Assembly (NCBI RefSeq): GCF_004123835.1
Contig: NZ_MZMU01000025.1
Span: forward strand, 62,001 to 126,000
Source: Rhizobium leguminosarum
Lineage (GTDB): Bacteria > Pseudomonadota > Alphaproteobacteria > Rhizobiales > Rhizobiaceae
Reading direction: 5' to 3'
Length of the DNA stretch: 64,000 nt
Under the pieces are notes generated by a model, which saw only the letters and a list, made by a program, of their open reading frames with translations, was not told the DNA's origin and did no database searches. Position numbers and translations under genes: made by a program. This document shows positions 8,094 to 16,617 of the stretch, one piece after another (the stretch's first letter is position 1; each line of letters opens with the position of its first letter).

Positions 8094-8945
8094 TCAACGG
8101 CCCGCCATGGCGCCCCGGATCATCCCGTCATAGGCTGCAGGATCCTGCAGCATGGCGAAATGGCTCACATCTTTCAGGATGACGAGTTTGGCGCCCGGAA
8201 TCTGTTTTGCCATCATTTCCGTATGGTCGAGCTTTACGGCTTCATCATGATCGCCGATGGCAAGTGTCACCGGCACCGAGATCTTGCCAAGATCGGCGGC
8301 CGTCCAGGCCGGCTGGGTTGCCCACATTTCGGAGATCTGCTTGACGAAGGCGTCGTATTCGTTCGGTGTCGGCGAAAGCTTCCGGTACTGCTCGCCGGCG
8401 ACGTTGATGTAGTCGTTGAAGGTCTTATTGTCCATGACGTCAGCCTTGACGCCGTCTGTTGTGACGTTGGCTGCCTGGGCAATGACGCGGGTCAATTTTT
8501 CCGGGTGTTTCATCGCCATGTCGATGCCGATGATGCCGCCGTCCGACCATCCGACAAGCGTCACCTTGTCGATCTTCAGATAGTCGAGAAGTGCCACATA
8601 ATCCGATGTCATCAGGTCATAGCCGAAGGGCTGCTGGCTGCGCGTCGAACGTCCATGGCCGCGGCTGTCGGCAACGATGACCAGGTGGTCCTTGGCAAAA
8701 TCGGCGACCTGATGACCCCAGACCTCGGCATTTCCAAGACCGCCGTGAATGAACAGGATGGGGTCGCCTTCGCCGTATTCGGCGTAATACATCTTGATGT
8801 CGTTCACTTCGGCCATGCCGCTCGTCCTTGCCGTCGGCATCGAAGGAGAGGCCGGGAGCTCGGCCCAGCGCTCGGCGGATCGAGCGCCGGCGACGGCGAG
8901 AAACATCGAAAAGAACGTCAGGATTCCGATAGCAGTTCCGCGCAT
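8094..8945 (-). CDS. Secreted alpha/beta hydrolase
   Basis: Alpha/beta-hydrolase fold protein with an N-terminal export signal (MRGTAIGILTFFSMFLAVAGARSA, residues 1-24). The ATG at 8945 follows AGAGGGAAAG and gives 283 residues. Visible are the oxyanion-hole HG motif (FIHGGLGN), the nucleophile elbow GWSDGG (GxSxG), an acid in GDHDEAV and the catalytic His near the end (VSHFAML), so a full Ser-Asp-His triad is expected. Substrate unknown; similar proteins are annotated as lactonases, chloroperoxidase-like or ester hydrolases. Lies between truB and rpsO on the same strand but with gaps of 114 and 152 bases, so it may be separately transcribed. Confidence 0.85.
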   Translation of the reverse strand: MRGTAIGILTFFSMFLAVAGARSAERWAELPASPSMPTARTSGMAEVNDIKMYYAEYGEGDPILFIHGGLGNAEVWGHQVADFAKDHLVIVADSRGHGRSTRSQQPFGYDLMTSDYVALLDYLKIDKVTLVGWSDGGIIGIDMAMKHPEKLTRVIAQAANVTTDGVKADVMDNKTFNDYINVAGEQYRKLSPTPNEYDAFVKQISEMWATQPAWTAADLGKISVPVTLAIGDHDEAVKLDHTEMMAKQIPGAKLVILKDVSHFAMLQDPAAYDGMIRGAMAGR

Positions 8946-9059
8946 GATCTTTCCCTCTGTCAGGCCCCCATGGCCCCTCGGGCCGCTATGGCCCGACAGG
9001 GAAGATATCGCATCGCTACCGGCTGACAATCGCTGTCGTTGTCAGAAAGCGAGATAGGC

Positions 9060-9992
9060 TCAGGCGAAAACCCGCTTCGGGCGAAACTCGCCCTGGCCGA
9101 TCTCGCCGATCGCGATCAGCTTGCCGCGGGCCGTCGCATAGGCTTCGCTTTCGGCAACCGGCGCATCGCGGCCACGCACCAGGATCGGGTTGCCCATCTT
9201 CAGCCGGTGCGCCTGGTCGTCGTTGATGACGAGATGGGGCAGGGAGGATAGCGCTTCGCAGGTGTCGATCAGCAGCGCGTCGAGGGCCGCCAGGCGCTCG
9301 TCCATATCCTCGATCGCCTCCAGTGCCACGAGATCCGCGAGCGGCACCATGGCCTCTTCCGCGAAAGGCGCGACGAAGGTGCGCCGCAGCCCGGACACAT
9401 GGCCGTAGCAGCCGAGCTCGCGGCCGAAATCGCGCGCCAGCGCCCTGACATAGGTACCCTTGCCGCATTCCACTTCGAAATGCGCGCTGTCGGCGTCCGG
9501 GCAGGCGAGCAAGGTCAGCCGAAAAATATCGACCTCACGCGAGGGGATTTCGACGGTTTCGCCTTCGCGCGCCAGATCATAGGCGCGTTCACCGGATATC
9601 TTGATAGCGGAAAACTGCGGCGGCACCTGGCTGATGGTACCGATATATCCAGGCAGGATATCGCGGATCTGCTGTTCGCTCGGGCGTTTGTCCGAACTCT
9701 TGGTCACGTCGCCCTCGAGATCGTCGGTCGCACGCTCCTCGCCCCAGCTCACCGTGAATTCATAGATCTTGCGGCCGTCCATCACGTAGGGGACAGTCTT
9801 CGTCGCGTCGCCGAGCGCGATCGGCAGCATGCCGGAGGCGAGCGGATCGAGCGTGCCGGCATGACCGGCCTTCTCAGCCTTATAGAGCCACTTGATCTTG
9901 GAAACGGCTTCCGTCGAGCCGAAATCCACCGGCTTGTCGAGGATCAGCCAGCCGGAAATCGGCCGGCCCTTGGGTTTGCGTGGTTTGGACAT
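9060..9992 (-). CDS. truB: tRNA pseudouridine(55) synthase TruB
   Basis: Makes pseudouridine 55 in the T-loop of tRNAs and acts as an RNA chaperone. The catalytic Asp49 lies in the motif GTLDPLASG; the N-terminal SGWLILDKP and the KxGHAG stretch are typical. Start chosen at ATG 9992 (MSKPRKPKG, 310 residues), which has AGAAGAG a few bases upstream and does not overlap rbfA. A longer start at ATG 10019 would overlap the end of rbfA by 14 bases and add KQKRR-rich residues. It is the last gene of the rimP-nusA-infB-rbfA-truB group. Confidence 0.94.
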   Translation of the reverse strand: MSKPRKPKGRPISGWLILDKPVDFGSTEAVSKIKWLYKAEKAGHAGTLDPLASGMLPIALGDATKTVPYVMDGRKIYEFTVSWGEERATDDLEGDVTKSSDKRPSEQQIRDILPGYIGTISQVPPQFSAIKISGERAYDLAREGETVEIPSREVDIFRLTLLACPDADSAHFEVECGKGTYVRALARDFGRELGCYGHVSGLRRTFVAPFAEEAMVPLADLVALEAIEDMDERLAALDALLIDTCEALSSLPHLVINDDQAHRLKMGNPILVRGRDAPVAESEAYATARGKLIAIGEIGQGEFRPKRVFA

Positions 9993-10005
9993 GCGTCTCT
10001 TCTGT

Positions 10006-10410
10006 TTATTGTTCGTCATTATCGCCGTCGAGGTCGCGGCTCACCTCGGGCGAACGCAGCAGCTCGTCGATCTTCTTGTAGTTGTCGAAGCTGGTATCGT
10101 CGCGGAAGCGCACCTCCGGCATGTATTTCATCTGCCGGAGCTGCGGCCCGAGCCGGCCGCGGATGAACCTCGCGTGGCGGTTCAACGCCTCGATGACGAT
10201 GCTGTGGTCGGAAACGCCGAGCGGCGTCACATAGGCGGTGGCGATCTTGAGGTCCGGCGACATGCGCACTTCCGAGATCGAGATCACGGTCGCCTCGATG
10301 ACGTCGTCACGCACTTCGCCGCGCTGCAGCACCTGGGTGATAGCGGCGCGAACCTGTTCGCCAATGCGCAGCATGCGCTGCGAAGGCGCGGAAGAAGTTG
10401 CTCTGGTCAT
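10006..10410 (-). CDS. rbfA: Ribosome-binding factor A
   Basis: Binds free 30S subunits and helps mature the 5' end of 16S rRNA; needed for growth in the cold. 134 residues with the type II KH-like core (ISEVRMSPDLKIATAYVTPL, and RLGPQLRQMKYMPEVRF). It follows infB after 150 bases that carry a long hairpin and precedes truB by 13 bases. The C-terminal tail is acidic (DLDGDNDEQ). Confidence 0.95.
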   Translation of the reverse strand: MTRATSSAPSQRMLRIGEQVRAAITQVLQRGEVRDDVIEATVISISEVRMSPDLKIATAYVTPLGVSDHSIVIEALNRHARFIRGRLGPQLRQMKYMPEVRFRDDTSFDNYKKIDELLRSPEVSRDLDGDNDEQ

Positions 10411-10504
10411 TGTTATCTCTATTTGCCGATGCGGCTGGGAATCGAACCCGTCAAAGGAGAGCGTCCATGACTCTTTTGGTCGAAAAGGTCAAGTCGGCAG
10501 ATGC

Positions 10505-10540
10505 CCGAAAGCCATCCGCCGGCTAGCGGATGGCTTTCGG
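10505..10540 (-). promoter_or_regulatory. 15-bp hairpin between infB and rbfA
   Basis: A perfect 15-bp inverted repeat (10505-10519 with 10526-10540) with a six-base loop, 20 bases after the infB stop. On the minus strand no U tract follows, so it is more likely an mRNA-stabilising or processing structure inside the operon than a full terminator. Confidence 0.6.
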
Positions 10541-10560
10541 AAAAGTTCAGGCGCAGCTGT

Positions 10561-13314
10561 TTAGAGCGTGCGCGTGATATGCTCGACGCGGAAGCACTCG
10601 ATGACGTCGCCGGCGCGCATGTCCTCGTAGTTTTCGAAGGCCATGCCGCATTCCTGACCCATCGGCACTTCGGACACTTCGTCCTTGAAGCGCTTGAGCG
10701 TCTTGAGCTTGCCTTCGTGAACGACGACGTCGTTGCGGATGAGGCGGACGCCCGCACCACGTTCGACCTTGCCTTCGACGACACGGCAGCCCGCGACCTT
10801 GCCGACCTTGGTGATGTTGAACACCTCGAGGATCTCGGCATTGCCGATGAAGGTTTCGCGCCGCTCCGGAGACAAGAGGCCCGACATCGCTGCCTTCACG
10901 TCATCCACGAGGTCGTAGATGATGTTGTAGTAGCGGATCTCGATGCCTTCGCGCTCGGCGAACTGGCGTGCTTGCGTATTCGCACGAACGTTGAAGCCGA
11001 TGATGGCCGCGTTCGAGGCTTCGGCGAGCGAGATATCCGACTCGGTGATGCCGCCGGCGCCCGAATGGACGATGCGGGCGCGGACTTCGTCGGTGCCGAG
11101 CTTCTCCAGCGCGCCGGCAATCGCTTCGATCGAGCCCTGCACGTCGCCCTTGATGACCAGCGGGAACTCCTTGATGCCGACGCTTTGGCGCTGCATCATC
11201 ATCTGTTCCAGAGAACCGCGCTGTCCCGACTGGCGGGCAGCCGCCTTGTCGCGGGCCAGACGCTGACGATATTCCGAGATTTCGCGGGCGCGACTTTCGC
11301 TTTCGACGACGGCGAACTTGTCGCCCGCCTGCGGCGTGCCGGAAAGACCGAGAACCTCGACCGGCGTTGCCGGACCAGCTTCCTTCACATGGTCGCCCTT
11401 GTCGGTGACGAGCGCGCGCACGCGACCCCAGACGTCGCCGGCGACGATGATCTGGCCCGGACGCAGCGTGCCCTTCTGGACGAGCACGGTCGCGACCGAA
11501 CCACGGCCACGATCGAGCTGGGCTTCGATGACAGTGCCTTCCGCGGTCCGGTTCGCATTGGCCTTGAGATCGAGAATTTCCGCCTGCAGCAGGATCGCCT
11601 CGAGCAGCTTGTCGAGGTTCTTGCCGGTCTTGGCCGAAACCTCGACGTCAAGCACTTCACCGCCCATGGATTCCACGAAGACTTCGTGCTGCAGCAGCTG
11701 GTTGCGGACCTTCTGCGGATCAGCCTCGTGCTTGTCGACCTTGTTGATCGCCACGATGATCGGAACACCGGCCGCCTTGGCGTGGTTGATCGATTCGATC
11801 GTCTGCGGCATCACGCTGTCGTCGGCAGCGACGACCAGGATCGCGATATCGGTCGCCTGCGCACCGCGGGCACGCATTGCCGTGAAGGCGGCGTGGCCGG
11901 GCGTATCGATGAAGGTGATCTTCTGACCGTTCTGCTCCACCTGATAGGCGCCGATATGCTGGGTGATGCCACCGGCTTCGCCGGAGACCACGTTGGCATG
12001 GCGGATGGCGTCGAGCAGCGAGGTCTTGCCGTGGTCGACATGGCCCATGATGGTAACGACGGGTGGGCGCGAAACCAGTTCGCCATCGTCGTCGGACACG
12101 TTGAAGATGCCGAGTTCGACGTCGGATTCAGACACGCGCCGGACCGTATGGCCGAATTCGCCGGCGATGAGTTCGGCAAGGTCGGCGTCGATGACGTCGC
12201 CCGGCTTCATCATCTGGCCTTCCTTCATCAGGTACTTGATGACGTCGACGGCGCGTTCGGACATGCGCTGCGACAGTTCCTGAATGGTGATGGTCTCGGG
12301 CAGAACCACCTCGCGGGAGATCTTCTCGCGGGTTTCCTGCATCTGACCGCGGCGGAACTTCTCCTGCCGGCGACGCATCGCCGAGAGCGAACGACCGCGG
12401 GCATTGTCTTCGCCGTCGACGTTGGCAGTGGTGATCGTCAACTTGCCGCGACGGCGCTCTTCATCCGTCTTCGGACGAGTCGTGACCGGCTTTGCGGGTT
12501 CCGGGCGAACAACGCGGCCACGGACAGGACCGCCGCGCGCTGCGCCACGATCGTCGTCTTCCTTTTCCTCGCGACGGCCGCGAACGGCCCCAGGAACGGC
12601 AGCGCCGGGTGCCGGACGGGCAGCAGGTGCTCCAGCCGCATCGGGCCGGCGTGCGGCCGGTGCCGACGATGCGGGCTGCGGCGGCCGTGGCGCGTCGGAG
12701 CGTGCTTCGGTCGGAGCCGGTTCTGCGGCTGCGGGTTCGGCAACAGCGGGTGCTTCAGCCTGCCGGATAGCCTCTTCAGCGGCCCTGCGGGCAGCTTCCT
12801 CCGCTTCGGCGGCCTTGCGGATCACCTCTTCGGCGGCACGGCGCTTTTCTTCCTCGGCGCGGCGGATCGCATCCTGGGCGTCACGCGCCTGGGAGTCGGC
12901 AAGCGCGCGGCGGCGGGCGTCCATCTCTTCCGGCGACAGATGGTTCAGCACCACCGGGCGCGGACGATCGTTCTGGCGCTGCGGCTGGTGGGACTGCTGC
13001 TGCGGACGCTGGTTCGTCTGGTTGTTGTTGCCCTGCTGGACCCGCGGAGCCGGCGTCGGCTGCTGCGGACGCGCCTGCACGGGTGCGGGCGCCGGTTCGG
13101 CTGCGCGGACGGGGGCCGCCGGAGCGACGGGCGTGATCGGCTTTTCATCTTCCGGGCGCATCGGGCGCCGCTTACGGGTCTCGACGACGACCGCCTTGGT
13201 GCGACCTCGACCCATATCCTGGCGAACGGTGCCCTGGCTCATCCCCGATGGTTTCAGGGTGAGTGTCTTTTTGCCCGCTACGCTGATTGTCTTGTCGTCG
13301 TTACTATCGGTCAT
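10561..13314 (-). CDS. infB: Translation initiation factor IF-2
   Basis: GTPase that places initiator tRNA on the 30S subunit and drives subunit joining. 917 residues. The N-terminal third is low-complexity, rich in Pro, Ala, Gln, and contains a charged Ala/Glu/Arg coiled-coil stretch (EEEKRRAAEEVIRKAAEA); then the IF2_N helical domain, and the G domain from about residue 415 with G1 GHVDHGKTS (near 421), DTPGH, and NKVD, followed by domains II-IV. Part of the nusA operon after the YlxR gene, 101 bases downstream of it. Confidence 0.97.
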   Translation of the reverse strand: MTDSNDDKTISVAGKKTLTLKPSGMSQGTVRQDMGRGRTKAVVVETRKRRPMRPEDEKPITPVAPAAPVRAAEPAPAPVQARPQQPTPAPRVQQGNNNQTNQRPQQQSHQPQRQNDRPRPVVLNHLSPEEMDARRRALADSQARDAQDAIRRAEEEKRRAAEEVIRKAAEAEEAARRAAEEAIRQAEAPAVAEPAAAEPAPTEARSDAPRPPQPASSAPAARRPDAAGAPAARPAPGAAVPGAVRGRREEKEDDDRGAARGGPVRGRVVRPEPAKPVTTRPKTDEERRRGKLTITTANVDGEDNARGRSLSAMRRRQEKFRRGQMQETREKISREVVLPETITIQELSQRMSERAVDVIKYLMKEGQMMKPGDVIDADLAELIAGEFGHTVRRVSESDVELGIFNVSDDDGELVSRPPVVTIMGHVDHGKTSLLDAIRHANVVSGEAGGITQHIGAYQVEQNGQKITFIDTPGHAAFTAMRARGAQATDIAILVVAADDSVMPQTIESINHAKAAGVPIIVAINKVDKHEADPQKVRNQLLQHEVFVESMGGEVLDVEVSAKTGKNLDKLLEAILLQAEILDLKANANRTAEGTVIEAQLDRGRGSVATVLVQKGTLRPGQIIVAGDVWGRVRALVTDKGDHVKEAGPATPVEVLGLSGTPQAGDKFAVVESESRAREISEYRQRLARDKAAARQSGQRGSLEQMMMQRQSVGIKEFPLVIKGDVQGSIEAIAGALEKLGTDEVRARIVHSGAGGITESDISLAEASNAAIIGFNVRANTQARQFAEREGIEIRYYNIIYDLVDDVKAAMSGLLSPERRETFIGNAEILEVFNITKVGKVAGCRVVEGKVERGAGVRLIRNDVVVHEGKLKTLKRFKDEVSEVPMGQECGMAFENYEDMRAGDVIECFRVEHITRTL

Positions 13315-13415
13315 TCGTTCCCGTTCCTTCGGACAGGGAGCGATGACTAGATCAGACCCTGTCGTTCAATACTGTCGATCAATGAGGATGGGACCGGCCG
13401 ATGCCGGTGACCGCC

Positions 13416-14108
13416 TCATTGTTTTTGCCGGCCAGCGCCGCCCGCTGCCCGGGACTGACCGCCAATACGGTACTGTTCGAGCATCTTTGCGCGCTTCACT
13501 ACACCTTCACCCGCCTGCCCTGCAAGCACTGCGGCATGGATAAAAGCATTCTGGCCCATCAGGCCTTCCATTTCGCTCTCCGAGAAGAGACGGAAGGAAG
13601 GTATCTCCTCCTCGGTCTCCATTCCGAGGTGCCAGGCCTTGCGGGCCTGGTCGATTTTCCGGACGCCGTCGTCCGCTGCGCCGGTCGCGTGGAACACCGC
13701 AAGGGCTGCTCCGCTTCTAACCGCGGCATCCACTTTCGCGGACCCGCTGACGAACTGGCCGGCTTTCCGCGCCATGTTCATCATCTGCATCAATTGCGCC
13801 GCGAGCAGCCGATCGACGCTCGCGCCGAGATCGTCCGCCGCCTTCACATCCATTTTCAACGCGCGGGCGAAGAGCTTCTTCGCCACCGCCCTGTCGACCA
13901 GCGACCGGTCGATCTTCACCCAGCATCCGCGTCCCGGAAGCTCGCGCTTCAGGTCGGCGACAACTGTTCCATCGGGAGCGGCGACGAACCGGATCAGCTC
14001 TTCCGGCGATCCGCTTTCGCGCGTCACGATGCACATGCGTCCGTTCACGTCATAACCTGCAAGATCGTCGTCCTCGAGAGGAGCGTCCGGTTCATGCGCG
14101 GTCATCAT
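13416..14108 (-). CDS. YlxR-L7Ae fusion RNA-binding protein
   Basis: Two-domain protein of the nusA-infB operon: an N-terminal YlxR (DUF448) domain with the GRMCIVTRE and GRGCWV motifs, then a C-terminal L7Ae/L30e-like RNA-binding domain (MMNMARKAGQFVSGSAKV). In many bacteria these are two separate genes (ylxR, ylxQ); the fused form is usual in alphaproteobacteria. The start overlaps the nusA stop: ATG 14108 overlaps by four bases (ATGA), while ATG 14105 is equally possible, so translational coupling is likely. 230 residues from the first ATG. Exact molecular role is not settled; a link to RNase P or to nucleoid and transcription control has been proposed for YlxR. Confidence 0.87.
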   Translation of the reverse strand: MMTAHEPDAPLEDDDLAGYDVNGRMCIVTRESGSPEELIRFVAAPDGTVVADLKRELPGRGCWVKIDRSLVDRAVAKKLFARALKMDVKAADDLGASVDRLLAAQLMQMMNMARKAGQFVSGSAKVDAAVRSGAALAVFHATGAADDGVRKIDQARKAWHLGMETEEEIPSFRLFSESEMEGLMGQNAFIHAAVLAGQAGEGVVKRAKMLEQYRIGGQSRAAGGAGRQKQ

Positions 14109-15706
14109 GCTTCTTGTTCGGCTTCGGTGACCTCTTCTTCGGTCCCCTTCGCCAGGTCCTCTTGCGTGATCCAGCCAGCCGAAAGGCGGGCCTGGACGAT
14201 CATCTGTTCTGCCTCGACGCGCGAGACGTCGAACTTCGAGAACAGACCCTCGAACTTCTTCGTTTCGCCGTTCTTGCGCTCCGTCCAACCGACGAGATCG
14301 TCGGCAGCGCAGCCGGCAAAGTCCTCGATCGTCTTGATGCCGTCTTCGCCGAGCGCCACCATCATCTGGGCGGTCATGCCGTTGATTTCACGAAGTTCGT
14401 CCTCAACACCGAGCGCCTTGCGCTTCTCGTCCATCTCGGCTTCGAGACGCTCGAGGAATTCGCGGGCGCGCTGCTGGATTTCCTGCGCCGTCTCTTCGTC
14501 GAAACCGTCGATCGAAGAGATTTCGTCGAGATCGACATAAGCCAGTTCTTCAACCGCGGCAAAACCTTCCGAAGCCAGAACCTGGCCGACCATCTCGTCG
14601 ACATCGAGCGAATCCATGAACAGGTTGGTGCGCTCGTTGAATTCCTTCTGGCGGCGTTCCGATTCCTCGGCCTCCGTCATGATGTCGATATCCCAGCCGG
14701 TCAGCTGCGAGGCGAGGCGGACGTTCTGGCCGCGGCGGCCGATGGCAAGCGACAGCTGCTCGTCGGGAACGACGACTTCGATACGCTCGGCATCCTCGTC
14801 GAGAACGACCTTGGCGACCTCAGCCGGCTGCAGGGCGTTGACGACGAAGGTCGCCGGGTCTTGGCTCCACGGAATGATGTCGATCTTTTCGCCCTGGAGT
14901 TCGCCGACGACGGCCTGAACGCGTGAGCCGCGCATACCGACGCAGGCGCCGACCGGATCGATCGAGCTGTCGTTCGAGATCACCGCGATCTTGGCGCGCG
15001 AACCCGGATCGCGGGCGACCGACTTCACTTGGATGATACCATCGTAAATCTCCGGCACTTCCATGGTGAAGAGCTTCACCATGAACTGCGGATGCGTGCG
15101 CGACAGGAAGATCTGCGGGCCGCGCTGCTCGCGGCGGACATCATAGACATAGGCACGGACGCGATCGCCATAGCGGACGTTTTCGCGCGGGATCATTTCG
15201 TCGCGGCGGATGATGCCTTCGCCACGACCGAGATCGACGATGACGTTGCCGTATTCGACGCGCTTGACGGTGCCGTTGACGATTTCGCCGACGCGATCCT
15301 TGAATTCGTCGAACTGGCGGTCGCGCTCGGCTTCACGCACCTTCTGCACGATCACCTGCTTGGCCGACTGTGCGGCGATGCGGCCGAAATCCATCGGCGG
15401 CAGCGGATCGGCGATGAAATCGCCGAGTGCGGCGTCCGGGTTGCGATCGCGGGCCAGCTCCAGCGGGATCTGGGTCGAATAATCCTCGGCCTTCTCGACG
15501 ACTTCGAGCAGGCGCTGCAGGCGGATTTCGCCGGTCTTCGGATTGATGTCGGCCCGGATGTTGGACTCGGTGCCGTAACGGGAGCGTGCCGCCTTCTGGA
15601 TGGCATCGGCCATTGCGGCCAGCACGATCTCGCGGTCGATGACTTTTTCGCGCGCCACTGCATCTGCGATCTGCAGAAGTTCGAGCCGGTTCGCACTGAC
15701 TGCCAT
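14105..15706 (-). CDS. nusA: Transcription termination/antitermination factor NusA
   Basis: Binds RNA polymerase and nascent RNA, controlling pausing, intrinsic termination and antitermination. 533 residues: N-terminal polymerase-binding domain, S1 domain near 135-200, two KH domains (GACVGMRGSRVQAVV; IGRRGQNVRLASQL), and C-terminal acidic helix-hairpin repeats rich in Glu. It is the second gene after rimP. A terminator hairpin lies in the leader of this operon just after its promoter, a plausible place for NusA to control its own synthesis. Confidence 0.97.
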   Translation of the reverse strand: MAVSANRLELLQIADAVAREKVIDREIVLAAMADAIQKAARSRYGTESNIRADINPKTGEIRLQRLLEVVEKAEDYSTQIPLELARDRNPDAALGDFIADPLPPMDFGRIAAQSAKQVIVQKVREAERDRQFDEFKDRVGEIVNGTVKRVEYGNVIVDLGRGEGIIRRDEMIPRENVRYGDRVRAYVYDVRREQRGPQIFLSRTHPQFMVKLFTMEVPEIYDGIIQVKSVARDPGSRAKIAVISNDSSIDPVGACVGMRGSRVQAVVGELQGEKIDIIPWSQDPATFVVNALQPAEVAKVVLDEDAERIEVVVPDEQLSLAIGRRGQNVRLASQLTGWDIDIMTEAEESERRQKEFNERTNLFMDSLDVDEMVGQVLASEGFAAVEELAYVDLDEISSIDGFDEETAQEIQQRAREFLERLEAEMDEKRKALGVEDELREINGMTAQMMVALGEDGIKTIEDFAGCAADDLVGWTERKNGETKKFEGLFSKFDVSRVEAEQMIVQARLSAGWITQEDLAKGTEEEVTEAEQEA

Positions 15707-15766
15707 TGTCTTGTTTCTCCGTCTTTACTCGCCGGGTTCCCGTCCCTGGAGCGGTCTGTTGATCGG

Positions 15767-16372
15767 TTATTCTTCGTCGTCCGCTTCGTTCTGGTTGGCG
15801 GCCTGGGCTTTCGCCAGCTTGTCGGCGCGCAACGCGTCGCGGATCAGGTCGTCGGTCAGAATGAGCTTCGCATCGCTAAGCGCCGTGAAGGGAATGGTGA
15901 CCTTCTGCTCTTCCCCATAGGCGATCTGGTCACGCTCAAGCGTGAAACCATCTGTGCCTGCTTCGACGATCTTGCCGCGGAAGCGCTTGCGATTGTCGAT
16001 CAAGATCGACGTCTCGCATTTCACAAGGTGGCCCTGCCAGCGGACGAAATCGGATTTCCGCACCATCGGACGGTCGATGCCGGGCGAAGACACTTCCAGA
16101 TGATACTCTTTATCGACCGGATCTTCCACATCGAGGACGGGAGAAATCGCCATCGAGACTTCTTCGCAATCCTGAACCGTCATCGTGCCGTCGTTGCGTT
16201 CGGCCATGACCTGCATCGTCGCGCCGTTCTGGTTCATCATGCGGACGCGGATAAGCCGGAAGCCCAGGTCGACGAGAACGGGTTCGATGATATCGGCAAG
16301 ACGCTGGTCGAGCCCGGTTTCGGTAATCAGCCGCGGCTCACGTTCATTGTCTGCGTTTGTCAGATCCGACAA
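15767..16372 (-). CDS. rimP: Ribosome maturation factor RimP (TTG start likely)
   Basis: 30S assembly factor needed for correct 16S rRNA maturation. The RimP core is clear (LEVSSPGIDRPMVRKSDF, VMAERNDGTMTVQDCEE). I place the start at TTG 16372 because GAGGAG lies exactly eight bases upstream (16381-16386), giving 201 residues; the in-frame ATG at 16396 (MKLRGAHRLSDL) would add eight residues but has a poorer ribosome site. The C-terminus is acidic. First gene of the rimP-nusA-ylxR-infB-rbfA-truB group. Confidence 0.9.
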   Translation of the reverse strand: MSDLTNADNEREPRLITETGLDQRLADIIEPVLVDLGFRLIRVRMMNQNGATMQVMAERNDGTMTVQDCEEVSMAISPVLDVEDPVDKEYHLEVSSPGIDRPMVRKSDFVRWQGHLVKCETSILIDNRKRFRGKIVEAGTDGFTLERDQIAYGEEQKVTIPFTALSDAKLILTDDLIRDALRADKLAKAQAANQNEADDEE

Positions 16373-16419
16373 GCGGTGCGCTCCTCGCAATTTCATGCTT
16401 TTTCGGCGATCGCGCTAAT

Positions 16420-16450
16420 AAAAAAGAGCGGGTCCTTGCGGCCCACTCTT
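16420..16450 (-). terminator. Promoter-proximal terminator/attenuator before rimP
   Basis: On the minus strand a nine-pair stem (16450-16442 with 16432-16424, AAGAGTGGG/CCCGCTCTT with one wobble) is followed by six T (16425-16420). It lies only about 20-45 bases after the predicted transcription start and 48 bases before the rimP TTG, so RNA polymerase must read through it to express the operon. Confidence 0.75.
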
Positions 16451-16476
16451 CATCAAGCGATCAAGAATTTGAGAGC

Positions 16477-16505
16477 CATATAGTCGGGTTTTTCCGAAAT
16501 TGCAA
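16477..16505 (-). promoter_or_regulatory. Sigma-70-type promoter of the rimP-nusA-infB operon
   Basis: On the minus strand TTGCAA (16505-16500) and TATATG (16482-16477) are separated by exactly 17 bases. Position and spacing fit a vegetative promoter firing toward the attenuator hairpin and rimP. A tiny open frame (MALKFLIA, from about 16479) follows but no ribosome site supports it. Confidence 0.6.
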
Positions 16506-16617
16506 GGTCTGCGACCGATTCCGTCAATTCGCTTGCCGCGCGTGAACAGGCCTATGGCCAGCGCCGGTCTTGCGCATATATTGCCGTTGGCGCGCAATAA
16601 CAAAAGCGGGAGAAATC

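Noticed and set aside
8975..9005. TCGGGCC/GGCCCGA hairpin between truB and the hydrolase gene as a terminator
   Set aside because: The stem is seven pairs but no T run follows on either strand.
10440..10475. GGGTTCGATTCCC-like sequence on the minus strand that resembles a tRNA T-arm
   Set aside because: The flanking arms do not pair and no acceptor, D or anticodon stem can be built around it.
5167..13350. Very long plus-strand open frames antisense to pnp (about 770 codons) and infB (about 950 codons)
   Set aside because: They mirror highly expressed GC-rich genes whose codon bias removes stops on the opposite strand. They have no ribosome sites and no domain-like sequence.
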